Origin: Myxococcales bacterium
GTDB taxonomy: Bacteria; Myxococcota; UBA796; SXON01
Reading direction: 5' to 3'
Length of the DNA: 64,000 nucleotides
NCBI GenBank assembly: GCA_009692585.1
Contig: SHYX01000001.1
Coordinates: 124,001-188,000, forward strand
Shown here: positions 53,442 to 63,081 of the stretch, in pieces
Numbering within the stretch: the stretch's first letter is position 1
Layout of the letters: each line of letters begins with the position of its first letter
Made by a program: the position numbers and the translations under genes
The notes under the pieces: model-generated
The model's input: only the letters and a program-made list of their open reading frames with translations
Told to the model about the DNA's origin: nothing
The model's database searches: none

Positions 53442-53907
53442 TCTTGCGGGGGGGAACTCGCTGCACCCCTTCCTTACCGTTGCATGATAGACTCGTACGA
53501 CAAAAACGCAGGTAGCACCTTATTAAGGCCAAGAACGTCCGCATCGCCCAGATCGATGCGGACAAGCTCGCCGACCTGCAGGCGCAGCCGCTCTTTGGCG
53601 CGTTCTCGGCGCACCTGCGTGAGCGGTGCGAGAGAGCGCCGACCGTGTCGTGGCTCGCCGTCGTGGCGGTCGCCGCTTGACCGAACGGGCCCCGGGGCAC
53701 ACGGACGCGCCGCCGCGCTGCGCCGGTGGGGCGAGAACCCGACGCGCCTGTCTCAGCGGCTGGAACGCGATGGCCACGGACGCTTTGACCGCACCCGGCT
53801 CATAGAGATGGCCGAGCGGGTTGGCATGGCGACAGACGCGAAGGTCATCCGCCGCGTCGCCACCCGCCCTCCACCCTGCCCACCCGCCCCGCAGGCTATG
53901 CAGGGCC
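53442..53907 (+). pseudogene. Decayed intergenic region after prfC
   Basis: No intact gene. A start-less plus-strand frame (53519-53680) encodes 'AKNVRIAQIDADKLADLQAQ' and 'FGAFSAHLRERCERA', and another (about 53715-53870) encodes 'RRWGENPTRLSQRLERDG' with an EF-hand-like 'ERDGHGRFDRTRLIEM'. Both are fragments in different frames. The stretch 53480-53522 is relatively AT-rich and might hold a promoter, but no clear -35/-10 pair was found. Confidence 0.4.
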
Positions 53908-54873
53908 GTGCCGCGTCGCCTCGTCGCTTTCGTCGCCGTCGCCGCGTGCTTGCTGGCGCTGGCGCTGTGGGCGCGAGCGCGCGACGTGGGCTCGCCGTCC
54001 GGCGGGTGGTCGCCACCGTCGTTGGCCTTCGGTGAGCGCCGGGCCCAAGGCGCGCTCGCCGGGAACCCCGAGTTGGAGTGGGGCGTCGTCGCCTGCACCG
54101 TAGACGGGGCCCTGGGCGAGGACCCCGGGCGGCTGCTGGCGCGCAACGAAGAGGACGGCACCGCGGTTTCAGCGGCGTCGGGCCGCACGCTGACGCTGAC
54201 CCTGGCCCCGGGCGAGTGGCAGGTGACCTGGCGCGGCGCCGGCACCGGCGGGCAGCCCCAGTCGCGACGGCTGGGGCTGGTGGAGCTGGATGCGGGGCAG
54301 GTGGAGCGCTGCGCCATCGGCGGGACCGGGTGGACGCTGAGTGGGAATGTCCTGGACGACCAGGGCGAACCGCAGGTGGGCGCGATTGTCGAGGGGTGCG
54401 GCGCGGAGGTCGAGTCCGGGGAGGCCGGTCGGTTCACCCTGACCGCCGCGCGTGGAGACTGCCTCGTGCGCGCGTGGGCGACCGACGGGCTGCTCCGTCG
54501 GCCCAGCGAACCCCTCTATTTCGACGCGTTCGACCCACCGGTGAGCCCGACCTTTCGCGTGCCGGGAGGCGACATCGGCGGCGTGGGACTCGGGCTCCGT
54601 GGCGCTGCCGACGGGCTCCACGTGGACCTCGTCACCCCGGACGGCCCCGGCGACCTCGCGGACGTGGCGCGCGGCGACATCATCGTCGCGGTCGACGGAG
54701 CGGAGACGGCAGGGTGGAGCGTGATTCACGGCGTGGAAGTCATCACCGGCACCCCGGGTACCCGCATCCGGCTGCGGATTCGGCGGGGCACCGAGGCGTT
54801 CGACCTCGACCTGGTCCGCGCGCGCATCGAGGAATCGACCACCGCGGTGGTGGACACCGGGAGGGCCGAGTGA
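53908..54873 (+). CDS. Membrane-anchored PDZ-domain protein
   Basis: 321 residues from GTG 53908. One N-terminal helix ('LVAFVAVAACLLALALWARA') anchors or exports it. Residues about 130-215 form a carboxypeptidase-regulatory-like beta domain ('GWTLSGNVLDDQGEPQVGAI', 'GRFTLTAARGDCLVRAWA'). The C-terminal 85 residues are a PDZ domain ('GLHVDLVTPDGPGDLADVAR', 'GDIIVAVDGAETAGWS', 'GTRIRLRIRRG'). There is no protease domain. A scaffolding or protease-adaptor role in the envelope is inferred. It converges on the TonB-type receptor. Confidence 0.7.
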   Translation: MPRRLVAFVAVAACLLALALWARARDVGSPSGGWSPPSLAFGERRAQGALAGNPELEWGVVACTVDGALGEDPGRLLARNEEDGTAVSAASGRTLTLTLAPGEWQVTWRGAGTGGQPQSRRLGLVELDAGQVERCAIGGTGWTLSGNVLDDQGEPQVGAIVEGCGAEVESGEAGRFTLTAARGDCLVRAWATDGLLRRPSEPLYFDAFDPPVSPTFRVPGGDIGGVGLGLRGAADGLHVDLVTPDGPGDLADVARGDIIVAVDGAETAGWSVIHGVEVITGTPGTRIRLRIRRGTEAFDLDLVRARIEESTTAVVDTGRAE

Positions 54874-54897
54874 GGCGAGCAGCGGAGGGCGGCTCGA

Positions 54898-56880
54898 TCA
54901 GCGCGGCTCCAGCCCCCACTCGCCGCGCGCGCCCAGGAGAGGGATGAAGACCGGCCCCGTCACGTCGCCAACGTCGTCGTAGTCATAGTTCCAGGCCACG
55001 TACATCACGTTGCTCCCGGGCGGGACGAACCAGAGCTCGGCATACAGCGCCAGGCTCCAGGTCGAAAAGCGGAGGTCCTTCTGGATGTGCACGTCGATCT
55101 TGTGGAAGGGCGGGAGGCGCACCGAGTTGGTCTCGCCGTACACCGGGGCGTAGCTGTCGTCGTCGGCCTGGTAGGTCCCGTCGACGATGGGGGTGTAGGG
55201 CAGGCCCTCGCTGCCGCGGTAGCGCAGCCCGAGGTTCCAGGTGGGAGCGAAGCTCCAGCTCCCGATCAGGTTGAGCGCCCAGGGCTGGTCGTAGTCGTAG
55301 ACGTGGCCGTCGCGCTCGCTGTGCCCCAGGGTGAGCGCCAGCGACGAGAAGAAGACGTTCCGGATGCGGTAGCGGCTCTCGATCTCCAGGCCGTAGGCCG
55401 TGCCGTCGATTCCGCCGCGGGGGGCCGCGCCGGGGTCGATCTCCACGAGGTCCTCGCTCAGTTTCCCCCACAGGTCGAGCGCGACTTCCCATCGGGAGGC
55501 GATGGCGTAGTCGAAGCCGAGGGCGGCCTGTCGCGACACGCTCGGAACCAACGACGGCGTGCCGAACGCGGGCGCCAGCCAGGGGGCCTGCGGGAACTGG
55601 GAGTACTGCCCGACGGCCAAACGAAGCTGCTCGTCACGGCCGATCTGCCAGCGGGCGTTGAGGCGCGGGTCGGCCGTCACCGCATCACTGAGGGTGTCCG
55701 CGTCGAGCCGAACGCCGGGAACGAATCGGAACTTCCCCGCGGTGAACCGTCCTTCGGCGTAGGCCCCGGCGATCAGGCGATCCACGTTCACCGCGCCGGA
55801 GACGCCTCGCTCCAACAGCGGCGATTCGCGCGCCACCTCGGGCCAGGCTCGATCGGTCTGTACGTCGAGCGCCAGCGACTCGAAGCGCCCCTCGACCCCG
55901 ACCGCGAGCTGCAGCCAGGGCCGAGCCAGCAGCAGCGCGTCTTCACGAAGCTGCACGCGGACCAGGTCCTCCTCGTCGTGAGCGGTCGGCAGTTGGCTGG
56001 ACAGGCTGTAGCCGGTGATGGCGAGAGCACCCTCGAAGCGGGCGCTGCCGACCAGGTGGCGGTGGGTGACCTGCCCGATGGTGTAGTGTTTGTCGTACCG
56101 CAACGAGGGGTTGACCGACTGCTCCCACGCGTCGAGGAGCGTCGGCTCGCCGGCATAGCGGGTGTAGGCGTCGGCTCCGCCAAAGCCGGTGATGGCCCAG
56201 CGGACCTCAGAGTTCGGGACGTACTCCAGGCGCGCGTACCAGTCGGAGAACACCGGGAACGCGGTGTACTGAGGGTCGTCCTTGGTGACCAGATCCAGAA
56301 AGCTACGGCGCGCGCTGGCGCGGACCGTCCAGGCGTCGCCGCTGGGCGCGGCCACTTCGGCGCCCGCCATCACGAAGTTCAGGTTCGCGCTGGCCCGGGG
56401 GCGGTCGGGCCGCGTCCAGGTGCTCTTGGTGTCGACGATCGCACCCGTTGCGTTGCCGTATGCGGCGCCGAAGGTCGAGGGGTACAACTGCAGCTCATCC
56501 AGGAGCCTCGCCGGCAGCACCGAGCTGTAGCCGTTGAAGTGGTACAGGTACGGGAGCTCGATGCTATCGAGCAGATAGCGGGTCTCGACCGGGTCGCTTC
56601 CACGCACGGCGAGGTCGCCGGCCGTCGGCGAGTACTCGGGCGTGAGCGCGACGCCGGGGAGGGACTGGACGAGGCGGACCGCATCCTCGAAGGTGCCGGG
56701 GGTCAGCAGCACGCGCTCGCGATCGAGGGTGTGCTCGGAGACCACCGGGGCGTCGCGCCGCGCTTCGACCACGACCTCTTCGCCGGGCGGCTCGGCCGGC
56801 TCTCCGTTGGTGGCCGCCGCCGAGGGGGGTTCTGGCGCCGGGTCGTCGGCGAGCGCGAGCGCCGTCCAGAGCGGGATCAC
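54898..56880 (-). CDS. TonB-dependent-receptor-like outer-membrane protein
   Basis: 660 residues from GTG 56880 with a short signal ('VIPLWTALALA', cleavage before 'DDPAPE'). A plug-like domain follows: 'PGEEVVVEARRDAPVVSEHT', 'VRLVQSLPGVALTPEYSPTA', 'LAVRGSDPVETRYLLDSIEL'. The barrel has aromatic strands ('FVMAGAEVAAPSGDAWTVRA', 'LYAELWFVPPGSNVMYVAWN'). A Pro/Glu-rich stretch sits between signal and plug; an obvious TonB box is not visible. Substrate unknown. It overlaps the upstream lipoprotein by GTGA, suggesting a receptor-lipoprotein pair. Confidence 0.78.
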   Translation of the reverse strand: MIPLWTALALADDPAPEPPSAAATNGEPAEPPGEEVVVEARRDAPVVSEHTLDRERVLLTPGTFEDAVRLVQSLPGVALTPEYSPTAGDLAVRGSDPVETRYLLDSIELPYLYHFNGYSSVLPARLLDELQLYPSTFGAAYGNATGAIVDTKSTWTRPDRPRASANLNFVMAGAEVAAPSGDAWTVRASARRSFLDLVTKDDPQYTAFPVFSDWYARLEYVPNSEVRWAITGFGGADAYTRYAGEPTLLDAWEQSVNPSLRYDKHYTIGQVTHRHLVGSARFEGALAITGYSLSSQLPTAHDEEDLVRVQLREDALLLARPWLQLAVGVEGRFESLALDVQTDRAWPEVARESPLLERGVSGAVNVDRLIAGAYAEGRFTAGKFRFVPGVRLDADTLSDAVTADPRLNARWQIGRDEQLRLAVGQYSQFPQAPWLAPAFGTPSLVPSVSRQAALGFDYAIASRWEVALDLWGKLSEDLVEIDPGAAPRGGIDGTAYGLEIESRYRIRNVFFSSLALTLGHSERDGHVYDYDQPWALNLIGSWSFAPTWNLGLRYRGSEGLPYTPIVDGTYQADDDSYAPVYGETNSVRLPPFHKIDVHIQKDLRFSTWSLALYAELWFVPPGSNVMYVAWNYDYDDVGDVTGPVFIPLLGARGEWGLEPR

Positions 56881-57668
56881 GGCACCACCGAGCCGCTCAG
56901 CCGCACCCGCTTTCCGAGCACCTCGTCGCGACCACAACGCCGCTCGACGAGCGCGTCCGGGTCCCAGATGCCGCCTTCGTCGCCACAGACCGGGTCCAGT
57001 ACGCTGCCGTCATCCAGGACGGCTCCCGTCAGCGCGAACCCCAGGAGCTCATCGCTTTCGCCCAACGTCGCCAGGACGGAGCCGATGACGGCCCCATCGA
57101 TGGGGAGCAGCCGGGTGCCAGCCTCGAAGAGCGGGCCGACGTCGCCGACCGGCACGTCGATCGTGGCCCAGCCGTTGCCGCCGTGGCCGTCGAGCCACAG
57201 CGCGACGAGCGGCCAGAGCCCGGGGCCCGGTGGAGTGAAGGTCGTCGTGAGTGCGTCGATCTCCGCGATCTCGCCTGCGGGGGCCATCCACCGAACCCGC
57301 TCGGCACCGGGGACGTCCACTTGAACCGTCGCGACGGCGTCCTCTACGACGCGCGTGAACCCGGCCAGGGTGGGGCTCGCGGTCTCGGCGTCCGTCTCGA
57401 GCACGCCCGACTCCTCGCCGTCCTGGCCACGGATGGTGAGCGTCGCGTCGCGACCCCCGGCGAGGGTGCACTCCCCTTCCACGCAGACCGCATCGCCTCC
57501 CCAGACGCGCTCCGGCGCCACCGGACTCCAGGCTTCGCTGCCTTCCCACACATAGGCGTCGAGCCGGCCGGCCCCGTCCCGGCGCATGCCGACGATGCGC
57601 AGGTCGACGAGATCGTGCCGATCGGTCGGGAAGGGGTCCAGGCAGCCGAAAAGGACGAGCACGAGCAC
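56877..57668 (-). CDS. Lipoprotein partner of the TonB-type receptor
   Basis: 263 residues from GTG 57668. The signal is only eight residues before the lipobox Cys ('VLVLVLFGC'). The mature part is beta-rich with paired Cys ('DAVCVEGECTLAGGRDATLT', 'DPVCGDEGGIWDPDALVERR'). No enzymatic motif. By its coupling (GTGA) to the receptor gene it is a candidate surface or periplasmic partner in ligand uptake. Confidence 0.65.
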   Translation of the reverse strand: MLVLVLFGCLDPFPTDRHDLVDLRIVGMRRDGAGRLDAYVWEGSEAWSPVAPERVWGGDAVCVEGECTLAGGRDATLTIRGQDGEESGVLETDAETASPTLAGFTRVVEDAVATVQVDVPGAERVRWMAPAGEIAEIDALTTTFTPPGPGLWPLVALWLDGHGGNGWATIDVPVGDVGPLFEAGTRLLPIDGAVIGSVLATLGESDELLGFALTGAVLDDGSVLDPVCGDEGGIWDPDALVERRCGRDEVLGKRVRLSGSVVP

Positions 57669-57772
57669 CGGCGCGCGCTAACCAACGCGGCGTCGTGTCC
57701 GGCGCGGCGTTGACCGAGCGGTGACGGCGCGTGGAGCGGCGGAGACTACGGCGGCGGGCCGTCCCGCCCCCA

Positions 57773-57801
57773 TTGACAAAACTGTCACGCCCCGCTACCG
57801 G
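57773..57801 (+). promoter_or_regulatory. folE2 promoter with palindrome over the -35 box
   Basis: TTGACA at 57773-57778, 17 bases, then TACCGG at 57796-57801 (weak -10), ten bases before ATG 57811. The dyad TGACA-AAAC-TGTCA spans 57774-57787 and overlaps the -35 hexamer. Such a dyad is the expected type of site for an XRE-family dimer, and the downstream gene encodes one, hence possible autorepression. Confidence 0.5.
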
Positions 57802-57810
57802 CCCGCCCCC

Positions 57811-58917
57811 ATGAACAGCGCCCCCGTCCGCGACCTCCTCCCCGATCACGCCAGCCACGCCGACGAGCGCGGCATCCCCATCGATCGGGTCGGGATCAAG
57901 GGGCTGCGCTGGCCGATCACCGTCTGGGACCGGGCCAATCAGGCCCAGTCGGTGGTGGCCGAGATCGACGCCACGGTGAGCCTGCCGGCCGACGTCAAGG
58001 GCACGCACATGTCGCGCTTCGTGGAGGTGCTCAACTCCGTCCGCGGGGAGCTGTCGCTGCACACGCTTCCCGACCTGTGCGCGCAGATCCAGCGGCGTCT
58101 CCATGCCCACGCGGTGCAGCTCGACGTACGTTTCCCCTACTTCATGGAGCGGCGGGCGCCCGTCAGCGGGGTTTCTTCGCTCATGGACTACGGCGCCGCC
58201 TTCCACGCCAGGCGCGAAGGGGAGTCCTTCGACTTCGTGTTGGAGGTGCGGGTTCCGGTCACGACCTTGTGCCCGTGCAGTCGCGCCGTCAGCGAGCGGG
58301 GCGCGCACAACCAGCGCTCGTGGGTGGACGTGTGGTTGCGGAGCGACGAGTTCTTGTGGATCGAGGACGTCGTCGAGGCGGTGGAGGGGTGCGCCTCCTC
58401 GCCGCTGTACTCGTTGCTCAAGCGGGAGGACGAGAAGTTCGTGACCGAAGCCGCGTACGACCGGCCGCGGTTCGTGGAGGACCTGATTCGCGAGGTCACG
58501 GGCTCGCTGCGGGACCGGGCCACCTGGCTGCGCGTGAGCGTCGAGAACCTGGAGAGCATCCACAATCACAGCGCCTGGGCCACGCTGGAGTGGCCGGCGA
58601 GCACCCCAGTGGTCACGATGATGCGCCCCGCGGCTCCGGCCGAGGCCCTCGGGTTCGGTCCGTGGATCACCGAGCGTCGGGCCGCCTTCCATCTGTCGCA
58701 AGCGCAGCTCGCCCGTCGCGTGGGCATCAGCCCGTCGTTGCTCAGCAAGGTCGAGAGCGGCGAGCGGGTGTTGGCCGCCGAACGTTTTGGCGCCTTGGCG
58801 GAGGCGTTCGGCGAGACCGAGGCGCGGGTGGCGCTGCGCGCCGGGATGGTGCCTCAGGCGCTGCTCCGCCGCATCCAGGGCGACCCGGAAGGGTTTTTGA
58901 AGTGGGCGGGGGCCTGA
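57811..58917 (+). CDS. folE2: GTP cyclohydrolase FolE2 fused to XRE helix-turn-helix
   Basis: 368 residues; FolE2 alone is about 260-300. Residues 1-275 are FolE2 (GTP cyclohydrolase IB, first step to folate/queuosine precursors): 'DVRFPYFMERRAPVSGVSS', catalytic 'TTLCPCSRAVSERGAHNQR' (Cys 154/156, His 166), and 'NLESIHNHSAWATLEW'. Residues 280-345 are an XRE-type helix-turn-helix: 'LSQAQLARRVGISPSLLSKV' with 'ESGERVLAAERF'. No frameshift separates them. FolE2 often replaces zinc-dependent FolE when zinc is scarce. The DNA-binding tail probably autoregulates through the palindrome upstream; this is inference. Confidence 0.85.
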   Translation: MNSAPVRDLLPDHASHADERGIPIDRVGIKGLRWPITVWDRANQAQSVVAEIDATVSLPADVKGTHMSRFVEVLNSVRGELSLHTLPDLCAQIQRRLHAHAVQLDVRFPYFMERRAPVSGVSSLMDYGAAFHARREGESFDFVLEVRVPVTTLCPCSRAVSERGAHNQRSWVDVWLRSDEFLWIEDVVEAVEGCASSPLYSLLKREDEKFVTEAAYDRPRFVEDLIREVTGSLRDRATWLRVSVENLESIHNHSAWATLEWPASTPVVTMMRPAAPAEALGFGPWITERRAAFHLSQAQLARRVGISPSLLSKVESGERVLAAERFGALAEAFGETEARVALRAGMVPQALLRRIQGDPEGFLKWAGA

Positions 58918-58966
58918 ACCCGTCGTTTCATGGCTCAATGAGCCTGCGTCGCGACGGCATGGATGA

Positions 58967-59181
58967 CTATCATGGTGCGGGGGAAGACGCTCGCCGCGTC
59001 CTCCCCCTACCGCGCCACCAACTCGGGTCTGACCTCCGGCCTCCAAGCTGCGCTTTCTGGCCTCCGGCGCCCGCCGCGTTGATAACGCGGCGGGACGCGG
59101 CGCTCTCCCGCTCACCGCAGTCCCCCATGCCGCGCGGGCGCTTCATGCATCTGGGAGCCGACCCGCGGGCGCCATGGCGAA
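58967..59181 (-). repeat. Two-hairpin dispersed repeat, copy C (reverse orientation)
   Basis: Read on the minus strand it matches copy B end to end, including the block GGCATGGGGGACTGCGGTGA, hairpin 1, the 19-base AGCTTGGAGGCCGGAGGTC and the terminal CCATGATAG (58967-58975). Hairpin 1 on the plus strand: CCCGCCGCGTT (59070-59080), loop GAT, AACGCGGCGGG (59084-59094). Hairpin 2: GGGGGAAGACGC (58979-58990), loop TCGCC, GCGTCCTCCCCC (58996-59007). It fills the gap between folE2 and the yaeQ stop. Confidence 0.8.
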
Positions 59182-59724
59182 CTAACCCGGCAGCGAACGC
59201 CGAATCGGCGTGGTGGTGAACGCCTCCCCGCCGAGGTCGACGTACACCTCGCCCTCGGTCACCGAGACCGCCATGGTGTTGCGACGGGCGAGCTTGGCGA
59301 CCAGGGCATCGATGAAGCGGCGTTCGAAGGCGACGATCGACACCCGCTCGGGCGCGTGGACGCGCTGCCCGGCGAGGCCACGAAGGTAGATGTCCACGTC
59401 TTTGTGGCAGTAGACGACCACCCGCTCGCAGGCCTTGCTGGCCTTGTGGAGCCGCGCGGCGTCGGGCGTGCCGACCTCGATCCACGCGCGGAGCCGTCCG
59501 GTCAGGTCTCGGATCCACATGGCTGGCTCGTCGGTCGCAAAGAGCCCTTGGCTGAACGCCAGTCCCTCTTCGTATTGCAGCGCAAAGGCCAGCACCCGGG
59601 TGATCATGAACGCATCGCTCTCCGAGGGGTGGCGGGCGACCTTGAGCGGCAGCGCTTCGTACACCCCGCGATCGACGTCGGAGAGCGAGACGTCGAAGAC
59701 GTGTTGGGTTGCGGTCTGCGCCAT
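59182..59724 (-). CDS. yaeQ: YaeQ family protein
   Basis: 180 residues, the normal YaeQ length. Characteristic segments: 'DVSLSDVDRGVYEALPLKVA', 'RHPSESDAFMITRVLAFAL', 'EGLAFSQGLFATDEPAMW', 'WIEVGTPDAARLHKASKA', 'CHKDVDIYLRGLAG'. YaeQ has a restriction-endonuclease-like fold; its biological role is unclear (RfaH compensation has been reported for relatives). The ATG at 59724 is chosen over longer frames because it gives the family N-terminus. It is divergent from the halogenase by 22 bases. Confidence 0.87.
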   Translation of the reverse strand: MAQTATQHVFDVSLSDVDRGVYEALPLKVARHPSESDAFMITRVLAFALQYEEGLAFSQGLFATDEPAMWIRDLTGRLRAWIEVGTPDAARLHKASKACERVVVYCHKDVDIYLRGLAGQRVHAPERVSIVAFERRFIDALVAKLARRNTMAVSVTEGEVYVDLGGEAFTTTPIRRSLPG

Positions 59725-59746
59725 CCGAGCGGATAACAGCCTCGCG

Positions 59747-61303
59747 ATGAGCTCTGCACTGGCGGACTGGCCGGAGGGGGGCGCCCACAAGGCGCTCCGC
59801 AACATCGTGATCGTCGGCGGGGGAACCGCGGGGTGGATGACGGCGCTGCTGGCGCGGCAGTTCCTTCCCGGCGCGCGCGTGACGGTGGTGGAGAGCCCGG
59901 AGATCGGCATCCTCGGGGTCGGCGAGGGCACCACGCCCCATTTCGTCACCCAGTTCCTCGACCTGGTAGACATACCCGTGTCGCGACTTGTCTGCGAGGT
60001 GGGCGCCACCATCAAGAACTGCTTCAAGCACACCAATTGGAATGGCGATGGCGCCGCGTATTACCACCCTTTCGGCGACAGCGTCACGCCGTCTCCCGAC
60101 ATCGCGCTGTTGCACCCCTCCGGCCCCTGGGACGAAGCCTCCATCGTGTTTCCCGGACGCGCGTGCGAGCGCAATCGGGTGGTCCTGGAGCGCCTTCCCG
60201 CGGCGACGATCGACCCGTTCGCCGACCCCATGACCCAACTGCATGCGCACGGGAGCTACGCCCTGCACTTCGACGCCGCGAAGCTGGCGGTGCTGCTCGC
60301 GACGATCGGCGTGGACCGGGGAATCATCCGCATCGGCGCGGCCGTCACTGGCTTTGCCCAGGACGACGTCGGGCGGGTGGTGTCGATCCGCTTGGCCGAC
60401 GGCCGCGCCGTGCCCAGCGACCTCGTCTTCGACTGCACGGGGTTCGCACGCCTCATCATCGGCAAGCTCCACCAGACGCCCTGGCACGACATCTCGGCGA
60501 GCCTCCCGTGTAACCGCGCGCTCCCCTTCTTCGTCGACAACCCCGGCCCCACCCCCGCGTACAGCGAGAGCATCGCGATGCGCCACGGTTGGCTCTGGGT
60601 GATCCCGGTTCGGGGTCGGCTCGGCTGCGGCTACGTCTATGACACCCACTTCGTGGACGACGACACCGCGCGGGCCGAGCTCCGTGAGCGTTTCGGAGCA
60701 TCGTTGTCCCTGCCGCGGACGATCGACTTCTCGGCCGGATGGACCACCCGGCCGTGGGTACACAATTGCGTGGCCATCGGTGTCTCAGCCGGATTCCTGG
60801 AGCCACTGGAGGCCACCTCGATCTGGACCAGCGTCCTGGCGCTCAACGAGTTCTTTCGGGCCGCATTGCCGATCGGCGACGAGGCGGCGCGCGAGCGCTT
60901 CAACAACTGGTTCACCGTCCTTCACCAGCGCGCCGCGGACTTCGTCTACCTGCACTACCTCGGCCGCCGTCACGACACCCCCTTCTGGAAGACGTTCCGC
61001 GCGCGCACAATCATGCCGGAGGGCGTTCGGCTGGCGCTCGGCGGCAATGGGGTGCGCGGCTGGTTCGGTGACGAACACGCCCGCGCCGGCAACCCGCTTC
61101 CCTTCCCCTGGACGTCTTGGATCCACATCGCGCGCGGGACCGAGAACCTCGATCGCGGCGCGCTCGCCCGGTGCTGGGACTACTACCGGTTGTGGGAAGA
61201 GCACCCCGAGCGCATCGAAGCCCATCGCGCCCATATCGACGCGGTGGTGGACCGCTGTCTCGATCACGACGAGTGCCTGCGCCTGTTGTCCGGCGGGATG
61301 TAG
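59747..61303 (+). CDS. Flavin-dependent (tryptophan-type) halogenase
   Basis: 518 residues. FAD motif 'IVIVGGGTAGWMTALLARQF' (near residue 25), 'GVGEGTTPHF', catalytic Lys 90 in 'GATIKNCFKHTNW', the family marker WxWxIP as 'WLWVIP' (282-287), and the Glu-bearing 'SAGFLEPLEATSIW'. These are the signatures of PrnA/RebH-type halogenases, which use FADH2, O2 and chloride or bromide on indole or other aromatic substrates. Substrate not predictable. No flavin reductase is adjacent. It converges on a class II DAHP synthase. Confidence 0.87.
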   Translation: MSSALADWPEGGAHKALRNIVIVGGGTAGWMTALLARQFLPGARVTVVESPEIGILGVGEGTTPHFVTQFLDLVDIPVSRLVCEVGATIKNCFKHTNWNGDGAAYYHPFGDSVTPSPDIALLHPSGPWDEASIVFPGRACERNRVVLERLPAATIDPFADPMTQLHAHGSYALHFDAAKLAVLLATIGVDRGIIRIGAAVTGFAQDDVGRVVSIRLADGRAVPSDLVFDCTGFARLIIGKLHQTPWHDISASLPCNRALPFFVDNPGPTPAYSESIAMRHGWLWVIPVRGRLGCGYVYDTHFVDDDTARAELRERFGASLSLPRTIDFSAGWTTRPWVHNCVAIGVSAGFLEPLEATSIWTSVLALNEFFRAALPIGDEAARERFNNWFTVLHQRAADFVYLHYLGRRHDTPFWKTFRARTIMPEGVRLALGGNGVRGWFGDEHARAGNPLPFPWTSWIHIARGTENLDRGALARCWDYYRLWEEHPERIEAHRAHIDAVVDRCLDHDECLRLLSGGM

Positions 61304-61315
61304 GCCCCCGGCGAG

Positions 61316-62689
<1,374 letters not shown>

Positions 62690-63081
62690 TGCCGGTCACC
62701 TCGCGCGCCGTCGCGAGGCCGACCTCACCCCGCACCGGTCACCGACCGTTCATGGGCGTTCGCCGCTTGCGTGCCGCCGCGCCGGGGCCGCGGCCGAAAA
62801 ACCCGACCGCCCCCGCTGGCACCGCGGTCGGCTCGGGCCACTGCGACGTCCATTCCCGGACGCGCCCCCACCCGGAGTCCCCATGATCGCCATCGTCATC
62901 GTCTTCGACGGCAAGGCGTACGTGATGTACTTCGAGACGCCGCGGACCACCGCGATCGGCCGGGGCACCTCGAGTTATGGGCGCACCTGGGTGCACCTTG
63001 CACCTGGGCTTCACGACGCAGGTCGCGCGAGTCACGACTGCGACGATCGCGGGGTGGGTGGGGGTTGTGGAGTACAGCCGG
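62690..63081. other. Intergenic region, mostly featureless
   Basis: No convincing gene. A plus-strand ATG at 62883 with GGAG five bases upstream begins 'MIAIVIVFDGKAYVMYF', which looks coding for about 45 residues, but the frame then runs deep into the antisense membrane-protein gene with poor codon use. It could be a relic or a small gene with a frameshift. Confidence 0.25.
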
